Positions 45,321 through 57,122 of a stretch of 64,000 bases of DNA are shown one piece after another; within the stretch, counting starts at the first letter, position 1; every line of letters starts with the position of its first letter. The DNA lies in NCBI GenBank assembly GCA_015680685.1, contig MNCI01004801.1:403363-467362 (forward strand). The letters run 5' to 3'. Under the pieces are notes generated by a model. That model saw only the letters and a list, made by a program, of their open reading frames with translations. It made no database searches and was not told the origin of the DNA. This DNA is from Gnetum montanum (taxonomy: Eukaryota; Streptophyta; Gnetopsida; Gnetales; Gnetaceae). Made by a program: the position numbers and the translations under genes.

Positions 45321-48140
45321 ATGAACATGAATCCAGATAAACCTTCCACATTAGTGTCTAACACATTTAGCATCACGATCCACCCAAAGCATGCTACACT
45401 AAGCCATGAACAACACAATTTTTTTTGTGCGAAAATCCAAGTAGGATTGCAAGTGTTTCACCTCAACCTAGAGGCAAAATAAGATTATGAACGAGTCCAC
45501 TGGGATGAACAAGAGTACAACCCCTCCTTGTTCAACATAATCCCACTCATGAAGTTCTACCACTATTTATTGTCCCAACTCATCCATGCAAGCAAGCATG
45601 ATGTAGGGAAAACCTACGAGGAAGCCTCATAGGAGGAAGAAGATGAGTTTGAGGCCTACTTCAAACATGAGAGCCCCCTCTACACTATCTTCCAACAACC
45701 ACTCTTTGGTATGACCCCTCCTCAGTTTGGTCCATCCATTCTCTTTGAGATGGTGGCCATGCTAATTTAGCCTTCCTTGCAAGCTATCATTGCATTTGCC
45801 CAACCCTATGCCCTAGATGATTCAAGCATCCCACATTCCACTTGTCTCATTGGCATCCGTGGTGTCCATCCAACCCACTCATGTGTGGTCCAACTCAGTT
45901 ACCATGCTCATCCCTCAGCTAACACTTCAACTAAATTCATCTGCTATGACATTAAACTGGCAACGACCATTTTCTATGATGTTAAACTAGCAAACTCCAC
46001 AACTAACAATCCAATCCTATGCTATGCAACCAACACAAGCCCAACCAATGCAATTGGCTTGCACATCACCAAGCTTGGATTAGACATTCCAGTTGATCCA
46101 AAGTTTGATGAAGGAGATCAACCAACCCAAAGCTACCTCCTCCAAAACCGTCAAGGTGTTGGACTTCTACAAGGATGAACTCATAAGTCCTATGGGCCCA
46201 CATCTAACTCTCCAAATGGGGTCCCATTGCCTCAACTCACTAGGTACAATGGTGAAAAAGATCCCAATGCATACTTGCTCACATTTCCATTTGAGTGCCT
46301 ACTCCTTCAAGCTTGGTCATCATGTGCATGTTTCCTATGTCACTTACTGGCAAGGCCTTAGACTGGTATTGTGTACTACCCAAGGCCTCAATCACTTCTT
46401 TGGAGGATCTCATAAGTTATTTTATGACACACTTCAAGTACAACCTAAAGCTTAAAGTAATCCTCAACTAGCTCATTCTATTTAAGCAAGGGCCCCTAGA
46501 GCCCATGTCAAAATTCCTCCAATGCTAGAGCATTGCATTGAGCAAAATGCATGAACCTATAGCAGAGACACACCTATTGGGCATCTTCAAGGGTGCAATG
46601 AATGACTACATCAAGTCCAAACTATATTACCTAGCTCAGGAAGTCTCTTAGCCAAGCCTTTGTCCAAACGAAGGGCATAGAGGAGGCAACATAGGCTAGT
46701 AATGACCCAGTCTATGTGGCCTATAGAAACCACCATGTGCACAAGCAAAAAACAATAGTGGAAATAGTGGCCACAAGCACAAAAGCAACCAATCAGGGCC
46801 CGATGACCAAGTAGCCCAAGGCCCCAGCTCACAAAGTTGTCAACTTTGGCACCAACTCACCTAAATTAGTAGGGGCCACCCCAAGGCCCAACTTTGAGTG
46901 CAAGGATCACTCAAATTATACATCGCTACTGATGAAACTCTCTAAGCTACTTGAGAAACTCCTGAAAGCTAAGTGAATCCAATACAAATACATATTGAGG
47001 ATTACCCACCAAAAACATGATAGGTACTGAAAACTACTGAGGAATACTACTTTAGTAGTACCGAATGAGCCCCTGGTCCACAACACTTCAAGCTGAACCA
47101 ATATTATCATTACCACTAGATGTTTGGTCATAGTATAGAAAAATGTTGAGCTTTGTAGGACAATGTGCAAAGAATGATAGAACAGGGCCAATTGGTGCTT
47201 GATGCAGCAAACCAATCCAATGCAGACAATGCCTCATAGATCATTAACTTGATTAGTGTAGGTGGCAAGTCTAAACCTGCACAAAAAGCTTTTATGATCT
47301 ACATGCCTTCCTACAAGGCAAAGATTCCCTTGGCCTCCATAAGTAAGAGGCCTCCCTTTGTTATCAAAGTGCCACCTTGAGCACCCATAATATCCTTTGT
47401 GGTCAAGGTCCCACAACAAGCATCCACTAAGATATTAAAATGGCAACCAAACCAACCATCTACTAAGACATTAAACTAGCATGATGTAGCAACAACAACC
47501 TCTAAGAAATATTTCATCATCAAGGTGCCACAATGAGTTGGCTCCACAACAACTCCTAAACCATTGTTTGTCATAAGGATGTTACAACATGATGGCCCCT
47601 CACCTACCCAAAGCCCAATAGTAGGTAACATCTCAACCTCTCCTCCTTCGAGGGTTGACCCCACTGGCAACTTGGGTAGGCCTATTGAATGGTAATGTAA
47701 GAGGACAAACGAGCACCTTGCAACCCCCATGGTCGAAGCAAATCCCACAACTAGCAAGCAACAATCGAACTCTAGGGCCCCTACTCCCAAGCATGCCAAG
47801 CAACCCAAGCCCAAGTTCCCTCTATAAGAGATCCATATCTCAAGCCACATGGAGGAAGTTAAGGCTAACATAATTGCTAACAACAAGGACTTCATAGCTA
47901 CACTAACCTAGGTGAAATAAACACTCAAGCAAAAGAACACAATGTTGAGCTTGTATGACTTGGTCATGATCTCATCTACTCACTGCCAAGCGTTGGCTCA
48001 GATGTTGGCCTTCATTCCTATTACAGAGGAGATTCCTATAGATGAGAACACCATCTATGCAACGATGTTAGCCCTTGCACCACAAGAATCAAGTTCAACA
48101 TCCCTAACATTTCATGATGATATAGTCAAGGTCAACCCTA
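45321..48140 (+). pseudogene. gag: gag of element C
   Basis: The ATG at 45321 begins a frame matching the start of A's gag: HEQHNFFCAKIQ, then YNPSLFNIIPLM, LIHASKHD and an acidic EEEDEFEAYF. A long part (45777-46178) has lost similarity. VKVLDFYKDELISP at about 46150 marks the start of the gag core, which is then shifted; FMT/QFKYNLK-like pieces follow to about 46600. A Lys-rich linker follows near 46650-46800. Further pieces up to 48140 include FHDDIVKVNPK, matching FHDKSIKDDSEK in A before protease. It would form the particle. More than ten stops and shifts. Confidence 0.75.
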
Positions 48141-48865
48141 AATGAGGGGAGGTCACTACAGCTCCACTATCCATTAGCATATGTATTGGCTAGTGCACCA
48201 TTTTTAGAGTGCATGTCAATGATGGTGCAACAACAAACATAGTCCTATACTCTATCATCAATAAGCTAGGCCTTGCAGACAAAATCTTGCCAACCAAAAC
48301 CATGTGTCTAAAATTATTCAATGAATCACATGTTACTATCAGGGGTACAATCAACTTAGCATTTGTAGTAGGAGAGAAATTCCCCACTAGCGCAAATTTC
48401 ACTATCATAGAGGAGATGCCAGGCTTCAACTTGATCTTGGGTAGGCCTTAGCTAGCCCAAATATGGGTCATCTCCTCTTCCATCCACCAAGAAGTCCACC
48501 TTCCATATGAAGGTGATCAAGTTATCATCCATGATGATAATGCCTCCTCTCCGATTGTTTTCCACATATACATGGAGCAAGTGTTGAAGGTGGAGTTTCT
48601 TAGTGATACACCTATGGTAACCAACACAATGCCTAAGGCTAACACACTTGAACGAGTGGTTGAAGCCAACAGGCTCCTAAAGGATCATAAGCCTTGCATG
48701 CCTCCTAATCCAAGCCTAGTTAGGAAGAAAATACATGACCAAGAATTTCCCTTGGCCAAAAATGCACTAAGCGCCTACTTACCCCCTACCTCTATGGGCC
48801 ATGCATTTTTGGTTTTTACTTGCATTGCATTTGTTCATGCATTTAAATTTCACCTACTTGCATAG
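48141..48865 (+). pseudogene. pro: Aspartic protease of element C
   Basis: An open stretch 48209-48451 reads HVNDGATTNIVLY, then INLAFVVGEKFP and EEMPGFNLILGRP, the family protease with ILG flap. The catalytic Asp is Asn (HVND for HVDD in A). After a stop come SSIHQEVHLPYEGDQVIIHDD and a 97-codon open tail (48572-48865) with RKKIHDQEFPL. It is orthologous to 57122-56721 in D. Confidence 0.8.
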
Positions 48866-48984
48866 TTTACAAACTGCTTCACTTTGTTTACGTATTTATA
48901 CTTTGTTTACACATCCATCCACTTAGCTTATGCATTGCATTTAAAAAACATTAAAAAGACATAAAAAAATCATAAAACTACAAA

Positions 48985-49425
48985 AACACATGGCCCGAAA
49001 TGACCTTAAACTAGCACATACGCCTTGTAATAGCCTAAAACTATAACTTTTTGCATTGCTTTCTTTTCATTTGTGCATTTTAACTCTATTTACAATAATC
49101 GCTACTTGATGTTCTTTTTCTAGTTGATTTCTGCAAGATCTTACAGGCACATAGCATGGCTATGCATGCAGCATTGCACCTCACACAAGCAAGGTAAGCG
49201 CTCATCCGCCATGACACAAAAAATTGGCATAGTTAATCTACTATGACTATAAACTAGCACACTAGTCTGCTATGACTATAAACTAGTGCAAATCATCCTT
49301 GGATCATGACGTTAAACTAGTAGAACAACTTGTTCACTACGAAGTCAAACTAGCACACAGTTATCTACTAGGACTATAAAATAGCACTCCATGATCTACC
49401 AGGACCTTAAACTAGGTTCACACAC
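48985..49425. repeat. Remnants of repeat blocks 1 and 2 in element C, joined by a deletion
   Basis: 48990-49045 holds one or two block-1 units (GGCCCGAAATGACCTTAAAC on the plus strand, so reversed relative to A). 49235-49425 holds about six block-2 units (CTATGACTATAAACTAGCAC). The stretch 49135-49235 (CATGCAGCATTGCACCTCA, CAAGCAAGGTAAGCGCTCAT) matches the integrase-end side of block 2 in D (about 38110-38080). The missing 10 kb lies between them. Confidence 0.75.
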
Positions 49426-50577
49426 TTGTAGCATCATTGCCTATGAGCATTCTATTGATCTTTTGGAGCACCTGTCATTAGTGCAACCTTCGGAGGACTT
49501 GCAGCATCATCACTTTGGCACTTTCATTTGCTTCCTGAACACTTGCAACTGGCACAACATTTGACACATTTGTATTATCTTTGCATCGAGCACATCCAAC
49601 ATCTTCACATTTGCAATTTGCATTTGCATTTCATATTGTGTGGTTTTCTTCTCTTCTTGGAGTTGTGTTTGTAGGATGAAGCCTCAGAGGTGGTCATGCA
49701 GAGATGCATCTCATCGTAGTAGCAAGTCATCACATTGCTCTGATGTGCATGATTAGACTAGTTAAACCACTTAAGAGTGCACATCCCTATCATCCCATTA
49801 TAGTCTACATAATCCACTCCTTCATCTCAATAGCCTTTCATCCTTTGCACACTCACGATTGCACATCCCTTTGATGCATATGCACTATGACACATATGGC
49901 ATTCTCTTCATGTCAACCATAGAACCCATGGCAGATGTAATGCAACTCATCTTGTGGGAAGCCTTTGTTGGCTAGTCAAGGCCTAAGCAGATGTAACGCA
50001 ACTCATCCTGGGGAGGAAATACCTATCCTATAGATGTGATGTAGTTGCATCAAAGCAAAGCCCATCTACTCAATGCCCCACACCTTGTAGCTAGCATTCA
50101 GTACTATGCCAAACCCAACAAGCGTTCACCTCATAACAAAGCAAAAAAAAAGAGAAAAAATGAAAAAAATATAAAAATATAAAGAAAATGAAGAAAAGCA
50201 TATTTCCAAGAAAATTGACAATGCTACAGCTTTGCAACTGGCCTAGCCTTGGATCGACTTTAATTATCTCATGAGCACTTCAATGAGAGGTCAATGTTTT
50301 AGGGACAAGCCACTTCATGCCATGGTCACTATCAGCTATGCTGACTTTGCATCTTGCATTAGGATACACTTTTTGCATTTTATTTCCTTTGCTTGCATTT
50401 CATCTCCCTAGTACATTACCTACACACTTTGCTCCGACACACCCTTATCCATAGCACTTTTGAGCATGGTGGAACGACACCTGATCTAGTATTGACAAGC
50501 GATGTTGATGCTATGTCTACTATGGTGTTTTGTAATTCTTTGTCGATGTCTCTTAAGCCACTCATTCAAACATCAAT
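49426..50577 (+). other. 3' untranslated region of element C
   Basis: No gene. The part 49920-50045 is the reverse complement counterpart of D's 14455-14575. 50140-50210 is A-rich. A 66-codon ORF at 50393 has no motif. Confidence 0.6.
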
Positions 50578-50590
50578 AAAGAGGGGCCAA
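50538..50590 (+). promoter_or_regulatory. Polypurine tract and stem-loop of element C
   Basis: AAAGAGGGGCCAA at 50578-50590 abuts the 3' LTR start TGAAACACC. Arms CTTTGTCGATGTC (50538-50550) and AAACATCAATAAAG (50568-50581) can pair, as in A and D. Confidence 0.75.
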
Positions 50591-52036
50591 TGAAACACCA
50601 TCAATTTTTGACTTTAGCATTGTAATTGCAAATTTGTCTAAGTATCAAAACTTGGCAAATTATTCTAAGTGTTGGTGCTATGCTTTCAGGTATAGCCAAC
50701 ATAGCATGGAAGAAGATTGAATTTATGCCAAGTTTTTTCTAAGTATCCTTGCTATGCTCTAGAGCATAGCAATTGTAGCTAGTGTTGGACATCAAATTCA
50801 AACTTTGTCTAAGTGTTGGATTATGCTCTAGAGTGTAGCTAGCTTAACACTAAAGAAAAGCCTCTAAAAGCCTCTAGAGCTCGGCATCAACCTTCACCTT
50901 GGCTCTAGCACTCCTTCGGCAAGCAAGATCAACAATTTGCATTTCTCCTATGCTCCCTATTTGTCTTAAATTGTACTTATGCTCTAGAGTGTAGCGAGCG
51001 TAGCAACCAAAGTTAGAACATTTTTAGGTCACCTCCAAACTTAGAAAAGTTTCTAAATTTTTTTCATATTCCCACCTACTGCACTACCACGTGGCACCCG
51101 ATCCATGTTTTTTACTAACCTTAGTGCTATAAATATCCCTAGACCCCCAACATTTTAATGATTGGCATTCCCTAATAGTTGGCATTCCCTAACTATTGGC
51201 ATTCTTTGACTATTGGCATTCCCTAATGGTTGCCATTCCCTAATTGTTGGCATTCCCTGATGATTGGCATACCCTAACTGTTGCCATTCCCTAATCGTTG
51301 GCATTTCCTGATTATTGCCATTTCCCAACTATTAGCATTTCCCAACTATTGGCATTCCCCGACAATTAGCATTACTTGATTGTTGGAATTCCCAAGTGGT
51401 TGGCATTCCGTAGACGTGAGGATTTTTAAGCACTTGCCATTTGGCATTTTGGCATCTTGGCACTTAGCTCCATGGGTGAACAAGACTAAGAGCACACCAA
51501 ATTGGCACAGAAGCAGAGGTGAACATCAAGGTCCACTATAGCCCTGTTTTAGCCCTATAGAGCATGACATGGTACACTGTAGTGACCAACTTGGCAAGCA
51601 CGGTTCATCACAGTGAGCACTAGACCTCATAGCCAGACACCATCGACATTGTGACTGTGCTTCCACTATGCCTGTTGTACACTATGTACCTTCTAAGACC
51701 TTTTTGGAGTTAACTATGCTCCCATTTTGGGTAGTGTTCTATTTCTCTCTCTTGTTTCTAGCATTTTCTTACATTTTTTTGCATTTTTATGTACTTTTTC
51801 ATGCGTCATCATGTTGTACTACGTATTTTTTGCAATTGCATTTTGGTTAACCATGCCACCCCCTTGGTTGCATCCACCATCCTAGTTGCAACCAACAGAG
51901 TCCCTATTCAATCGACAAGATCAGTTAGGGTGCTTCACCTCCATTTCTAGCAAGGCCCTCGCATAGAGGTGGGGTTAAGGTTGTGCATCCATTGACCCCT
52001 TAGTGATTCTAGCCACTGACATTTTCAGTCGTTGCA
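50591..52036 (+). repeat. 3' LTR of element C
   Basis: It runs TGAAACACCATC to CAGTCGTTGCA. TATAAATA is at 51128-51135. The 17-bp unit is present about fifteen times (51155-51420) against about seven in the 5' LTR, which accounts for most of the length difference. A perfect 20-bp palindrome GCTATGCTCTAGAGCATAGC lies at 50751-50770. Confidence 0.85.
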
Positions 52037-55000
52037 TTGGGCATCCTATGTTGCATAAGCAAACTTGTTCCTAACATGCATGCACTAGATATGTGGATGG
52101 GTCATCAGGTGGTGTGGTTTCGGCCAAGGGCTCATGAATTCCTAGAATACCTACTACAATAGTTTAGTGTGATCATATGGTCACACTTGATGGTGGAGGC
52201 TACTAGTGCTATCACCAAGACGTTGCTACCTAGGGTTAACTAGGGCATCCTAAAATTCATTGAATATGAGCCCATTGATAGCATTGATGGGGCAAGTGGT
52301 TTAAGTGGAGGTCCTAGGAGCATACAACAGTTGTCTAGGATATGGTGTGTGATAGGGTTTTCTTGTTACAACAAGAGAAACACCCTTTTTATCACACTAC
52401 AGGTGCATATCCTATTCCAGAACCTACCTGGAACTATCTACTACACCAAAGGATAAGTGCTTTCATGGTTCTTGTAGTGTTTTTTCACTACTAGATCATA
52501 TTAAATTGCTAACCACTCATGATTAACACTAGGTTTAGAGCTGACGAGAAGGGCCTACATGATGAGGTGGATGCTCTAGCCTTAACGTATACTACCTTAG
52601 AGCTATTCTCATTTAGCATGAATGTTTGAGAAGCTGTGATTGAGTAGATGGGGTCCAATCTAGAGGCCTATCCTACATAATACTTGAAAGTGTATGAGTG
52701 ATGTAGGATCCATGGCTAGTTGGATAAGGAGTGGGCTACTAGTGAGACTAACATCGAGGAGATGCCTGTAGCACCATCCTCATCTCACACCCTATTTGTA
52801 CCATGTACGTATCTATGTTTTGGCTCATGTGGTTGTTCATGTATGCCTTTTAGTTTGCCTCATTTACATGATGCTGATGTTGACATTAATTTTCCTTTGT
52901 TGTAGTGGCAGTTACCTTAGTTGAGGTGATGGTGATCATCGTGATCACATAGAGGTCACCCTCATCATGAAGTATGGTGATGTGGAGGGTGCACAACATT
53001 GGCTATGCAACAAAGAATCAGATGCATTGATGGCTTAGCTCACACAAATTGGGCTGATGGACCTATTTTTGGCCCTTAGCTCAAGTATCCTAGCAGTTGC
53101 AATGGTCACCATCATTGACTCCTTTAGTAGAAATGTTAGGTAATTTTTCACTTGGGTGTGCAACATGACAGGTGTTGGACCTCAGCAAGGCCTTCTTCAT
53201 CGACCTCTTTGGCATCCCTATTGATGGCCCAATGATTGTTAATAAGGATACTAGGGAGGTGGACTATAGAGGAGAGACTAAGGACTAGTTGGGGGCCACT
53301 CAATCTTACAAAGGCATACTAATTAAAGATGTGCTAGTGCCTGAGGTGTAGGAGCTCTACCCTTTGTTCTACACTCATGCCTTTCCAAAGTTTCTCTCCC
53401 AAGGAAAGATCCTTAGGATGGAATAGGCATGGATGATGAAGGAGGTGTTGCTAGAGGGTATGAGGTTTAACTGGGCTACATATATAGCTACTAGCCTACA
53501 TGCAGAAATCTCTAGGCTATTGTTCAACCTTTAGGTGAGGCTCGATGTTCACTTTGCATTCTTCATAGAATATCTATGAAGGTTCATGGAGTTCTTGGTT
53601 GTACAAGATGTTGGGTGATGGATGGTGCATGATCATGAGATAGCTTTCCAATCCATGGATCAAGCAAATTTTCTTAACTACACATGCATTGGATCCCCTA
53701 GAGGGGATCAATGAGTTGTTATTAGTAACAACCAAGGGTCTCATAGGGTAGTTGCATTACTCATGCAATAGCATAGGTGAGGGTCCTCCAATTGGCACTA
53801 GGGACATAAGCAAGTTGGACCACTATATAGAAAATATGGTGGGGCCATCTAAGGCCAAGATCAATAGGCCACATCCTAAGGAGGAGGCTACCCCTAAGAT
53901 CAAAAAGCCAATCAGAAAGAGGATCTACATCAAGCTTCAAAGCTTGTGTGTAGATGTTGTAGGTTAGTATGGTGCATTATTTATATTTATGTATAAATTT
54001 TTATTCTTATATGTTTTTTTCTATTATGTTATATTATTAATTAGCTAATGATGTGATATGTGTACTAATGTGCTATATGTGTTAATCACAAAGAAAGTAG
54101 AGAGGGCTGCAAGAGGAGGGGCCAAGGTAGTAGTAGAGGAAGCATCTCCTCAAGTTGGGAAGGAAAAGGCTCATGGAAATGAGATGCATAAGGCAACAGA
54201 GATCCTTTAGCAGTTGGAGGAAGAGGGGTTGCTCCACCCTAATTGGGATGATTTTGATAGCTTGTTTGATGATACGTAGCTAGGTGAGCCTCCTACACTC
54301 ATGCTTGAGGGCTTTCTAGGTAACTAACTTGTGTTGTCATCTATTATTGCTTATTTTCTCTAGTATCTTTAGCTATTTAGCTATGTGCTAATTGCATCAT
54401 TTTGTTACAGCATTAGATATTCCTACTAGCGGTCCCACATCTACCTACCACATGGAGTCATGGGTAGACATGCCAAATAAATTCACCTTCATGGAAGGTG
54501 TTGTTGAAGACATAGTGGACTGCTTGCAATAAGTGGACCCTAAGCTTAGTATGTGTGCAATGTTGTTTTTCTTTATGTTACTTTACTGCTTGAATGCTTA
54601 GTTTTCATTTAAGATTGATCGATTTTTGTATGCCTATAGGTCCTAAGATACAATGGGATCTGAGCAAGGTGGCCAAGGTGGATGCCCTCCCTAACCTCCC
54701 TCCTGAAGTTGATTAGGTGCCTTGCCACATGTACAAGACATCACATAAGTATGAACTTTTCTATGCAAAGGTGTTGTGGGTCTACAAGCACTCGAATAAG
54801 TACCTATTAAAATGCATGCATGAACTCTAGGAGAGGGTGACTAGCTAGGATGTGAAGATTAAAGATCTCCAATCTAGATATGACTTCTTAGAGGCTAGAT
54901 CATAGGGAGATAAAACCTGGTGTATCTTTGAGATCACATATGTGAGATATTAGACAACTTTCAGAGGTAAGAATAAGGCCATGTAGAAGCTGATAGAGTA

Positions 55001-55640
55001 GCAGCACCAGATGGACTTGCTCATCCAAAAGAACCAAAATTGAAAAAATTATAGCACGAACGTTTATTGATGGGAGCAAACATAGAAAAACCATATGCCC
55101 CAGTATAAGAAAGAGCATGATTTGTACTTTTGATGGTACAAGGAGGAGTCTATTAAATAGTATTTCCTTGAGATGTTTCTTGAGGTGACCAGTTGAAGGT
55201 AGGTGTACAACTTGTTCATGCAGCACATAGTGGTGAGTGACTCTCCTGAGAGGTAGATCATCACCTCTTCTAGAGAGGACTCTTCTACTACCTTCTTAAT
55301 GGTGTTTCCTACATAGACTACCATGGAAAAAGGTAAGGCCCTTATAGGGATTAACTTTGGCTAGGATGATTGGACACAACTTTCTAAGGTCGAGATCCTC
55401 CAACGCTTGGAGGTTGGCCTTGAAAAGTTACCTCTAGAACTTACCGATGCAGGACCCTCTTAGGTTAGATTTTTTATGATTTTTTATGTTTGGAGTTAGC
55501 TTGTGTAGTGCATATTTGCTTACTTTATGGTAGGTACCAAGTGATACTGCAAGCCCAGTGATGCGGTTGAGGAAGCAGGGCCACCACCCCCACCTAGTGC
55601 CACTAGTTGAGCATGACCTGGATGTACCCCCCATCCCCCA
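52037..55640 (+). pseudogene. Main part of D's antisense gene (FCP1/NIF-like, multi-exon)
   Basis: Right of C the gene resumes mid-domain: VVWFRPRAHEFLEYLLQ, SVIIWSHL, later GFSCYNKRNTLFI and NLPGTIYYTKG, matching A's exon 2 and FCP1/NIF domains even better than A does. After an intron (donor GTACGTATCT about 52804, acceptor TTTGTTGTAG ending about 52906) comes the unnamed domain: LIMKYGDVEGAQHWL, DLFGIPIDGP, AFPKFLSQGKIL, VHFAFFIEYL. Later introns are about 53963-54093, 54320-54410, 54549-54639 and 55461-55538. Exons carry FTFMEGVVEDIVDCL and a helical region. Many stops. Intron sites correspond to those in A. 55641-55841 shows nothing recognisable. Confidence 0.65.
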
Positions 55641-55841
55641 ATAGGATTTTTTACTACATTTTTGGCTTTGATGCTATTCATGCCATGTACTACTATGCAT
55701 ATTACATTTAATGGATGATTATTTACTAGTTGCTATGTGTGATGTGTAAACTTTTTGTATGATTATTTGCTATGCACTTGCTATGCTTATAATGTGATGA
55801 ATTAATGTGCTAACTTAGGATTATGCAACGATAATGTGACT

Positions 55842-56195
55842 AGGCCATTATAGGCCCCATGGTAGTTTAAGGTCATAGCGGGAGGGCCAATGCTAGTTTA
55901 AGGTCATCTTGGGCCACTATGATGGAATTAGAGGCGATAATTTAAGGCCATTCCAGGCCATGGTGATTGCTAGTTTAAGGTCGTTTTAGGTTGCATGTAC
56001 TACTAGTTTAAGGGAAATAGTTTAAGGTCATTTCAAGCTGCAACATTGCCAATTTAAGGCCTTGGTGGGCTACATGTTGCTAGTTTAAGGCCATAGTGGG
56101 CTGCGTGTTGCTAGTTTAAGGCCATAGTGAACTGCATGTTGCTAGTTTAAGGCCATAGAAAGCCACATGTTGGTAGTTTAAAGCCATAATGGGCT
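55842..56195. repeat. Repeat block 1 of element D
   Basis: About nine units with core GCTAGTTTAAGGCCATAGTGG, between the antisense gene and protease, exactly where A has block 1. The last five units are spaced about 32 bp and are nearly identical, so this part has expanded in tandem. Confidence 0.8.
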
Positions 56196-56489
56196 AATGC
56201 TCTCTCTCTTTTTTGGAATTTTAGCTTTTATGATTTTTATGCATTTTGATATTCTTTTTAATAACCATGAAGGTGTGAACTAATAGGATGAGTGCATAAA
56301 CTAAGTAGATGAATGCATAATCAAAGAAAATAAATGCGTAAACAAAGTGAAATAATGCATAATCTAAGAAATTAGGCTAAATGTAAATACATAAATAAAT
56401 AAAATGTAAGAAAAAGTTAAAAATACATGGCACATAGAAGCGAAGGGTAGGTAGGCACCTAGCACATTTCAAGCTAAGGGGGTACCTTA

Positions 56490-57122
56490 GTCACGTAGTT
56501 GCTTTCTAATATGGTGTGGGTTAGGAGGTGCTTAGGGCCTAGGGTGACCTATTTGATAGTATCCTAGATCCTTAGTTGCTATGTTGAAGGGAAATTCTAC
56601 CCAAAGGGCATTCTCCAATAAGTTTCTGGCTTCTTCTATCCTTTTAGCTGGGTCTACCTCACACGTTTCATTCTCATCCTTTGCAACAAACATGTCATCA
56701 GGAAAATCCACCTCTGACCCTTACTCTATATCTATGTTATTGATGGCTAGAGGGGCTACATTATCACCATGGATAATATCCTCACTACCTTCATATTGAA
56801 GGTGGATTTCTTGGTGAATTGGAGTGGATATGATTCGTAATTGGGCCAACCACAGCCTATCCAATATTAAGTTAAAGCTGGGCATTTCCTCTATGACGAT
56901 GAATTTGACAATGATTGGGAATTTCTCCCCTGCCACAAAGGCTATTGTGATTGTACCGTTAACAATGTTAAAGGACTTCAAGCATATGATTTTCGTTAGC
57001 TTAATTTGGTTTGTAAGGTCTAACTTATTGATGATGGTGTATGGGATAACATTGGTTGCTGCCCCATCATTGACATGCACCTTCTGAATCTTGCATTGCC
57101 CAACACATATGGTGATAAACAT
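56490..57122 (-). pseudogene. pro: Aspartic protease of element D
   Basis: The 133-codon frame (57122-56721) reads HVNDGAATNVIPY, then AFVAGEKFP and EEMPSFNLILDRLWLAQL, STPIHQEIHLQY. The catalytic Asp is Asn as in C. The tail continues to about 56490 after a stop, ending RKQLRD, which parallels KKQLRA at the end of A's protease. The sequence from 56196 to 56490 is A-rich and non-coding (start of the intron interval). Confidence 0.8.

Larger units (their letters stand above)
43482..52036 (+). mobile_element. Element C: gag-protease-only deletion derivative of the Tat-like family
   Basis: Two direct LTRs (43482-44792 and 50591-52036) in plus orientation enclose primer site, gag, protease, remnants of repeat blocks 1 and 2, 3' UTR and purine tract. 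RT, both RNases H, integrase and the antisense gene are absent. The flanks GTGGA and TTGGG are not an exact target duplication (3 of 5 match), which fits age. The sequence before and after belongs to D's antisense gene. Confidence 0.85.

Noticed and set aside
47476-47895. 139-codon minus-strand ORF
   Set aside because: Lies opposite the gag of C, Leu/Gly/Cys-rich without motifs; a shadow of the plus-strand gag remnant.
54900-55324. Two minus-strand ORFs (108 and 86 codons)
   Set aside because: They run opposite to the helical exon of D's antisense gene, which aligns with A; shadows.
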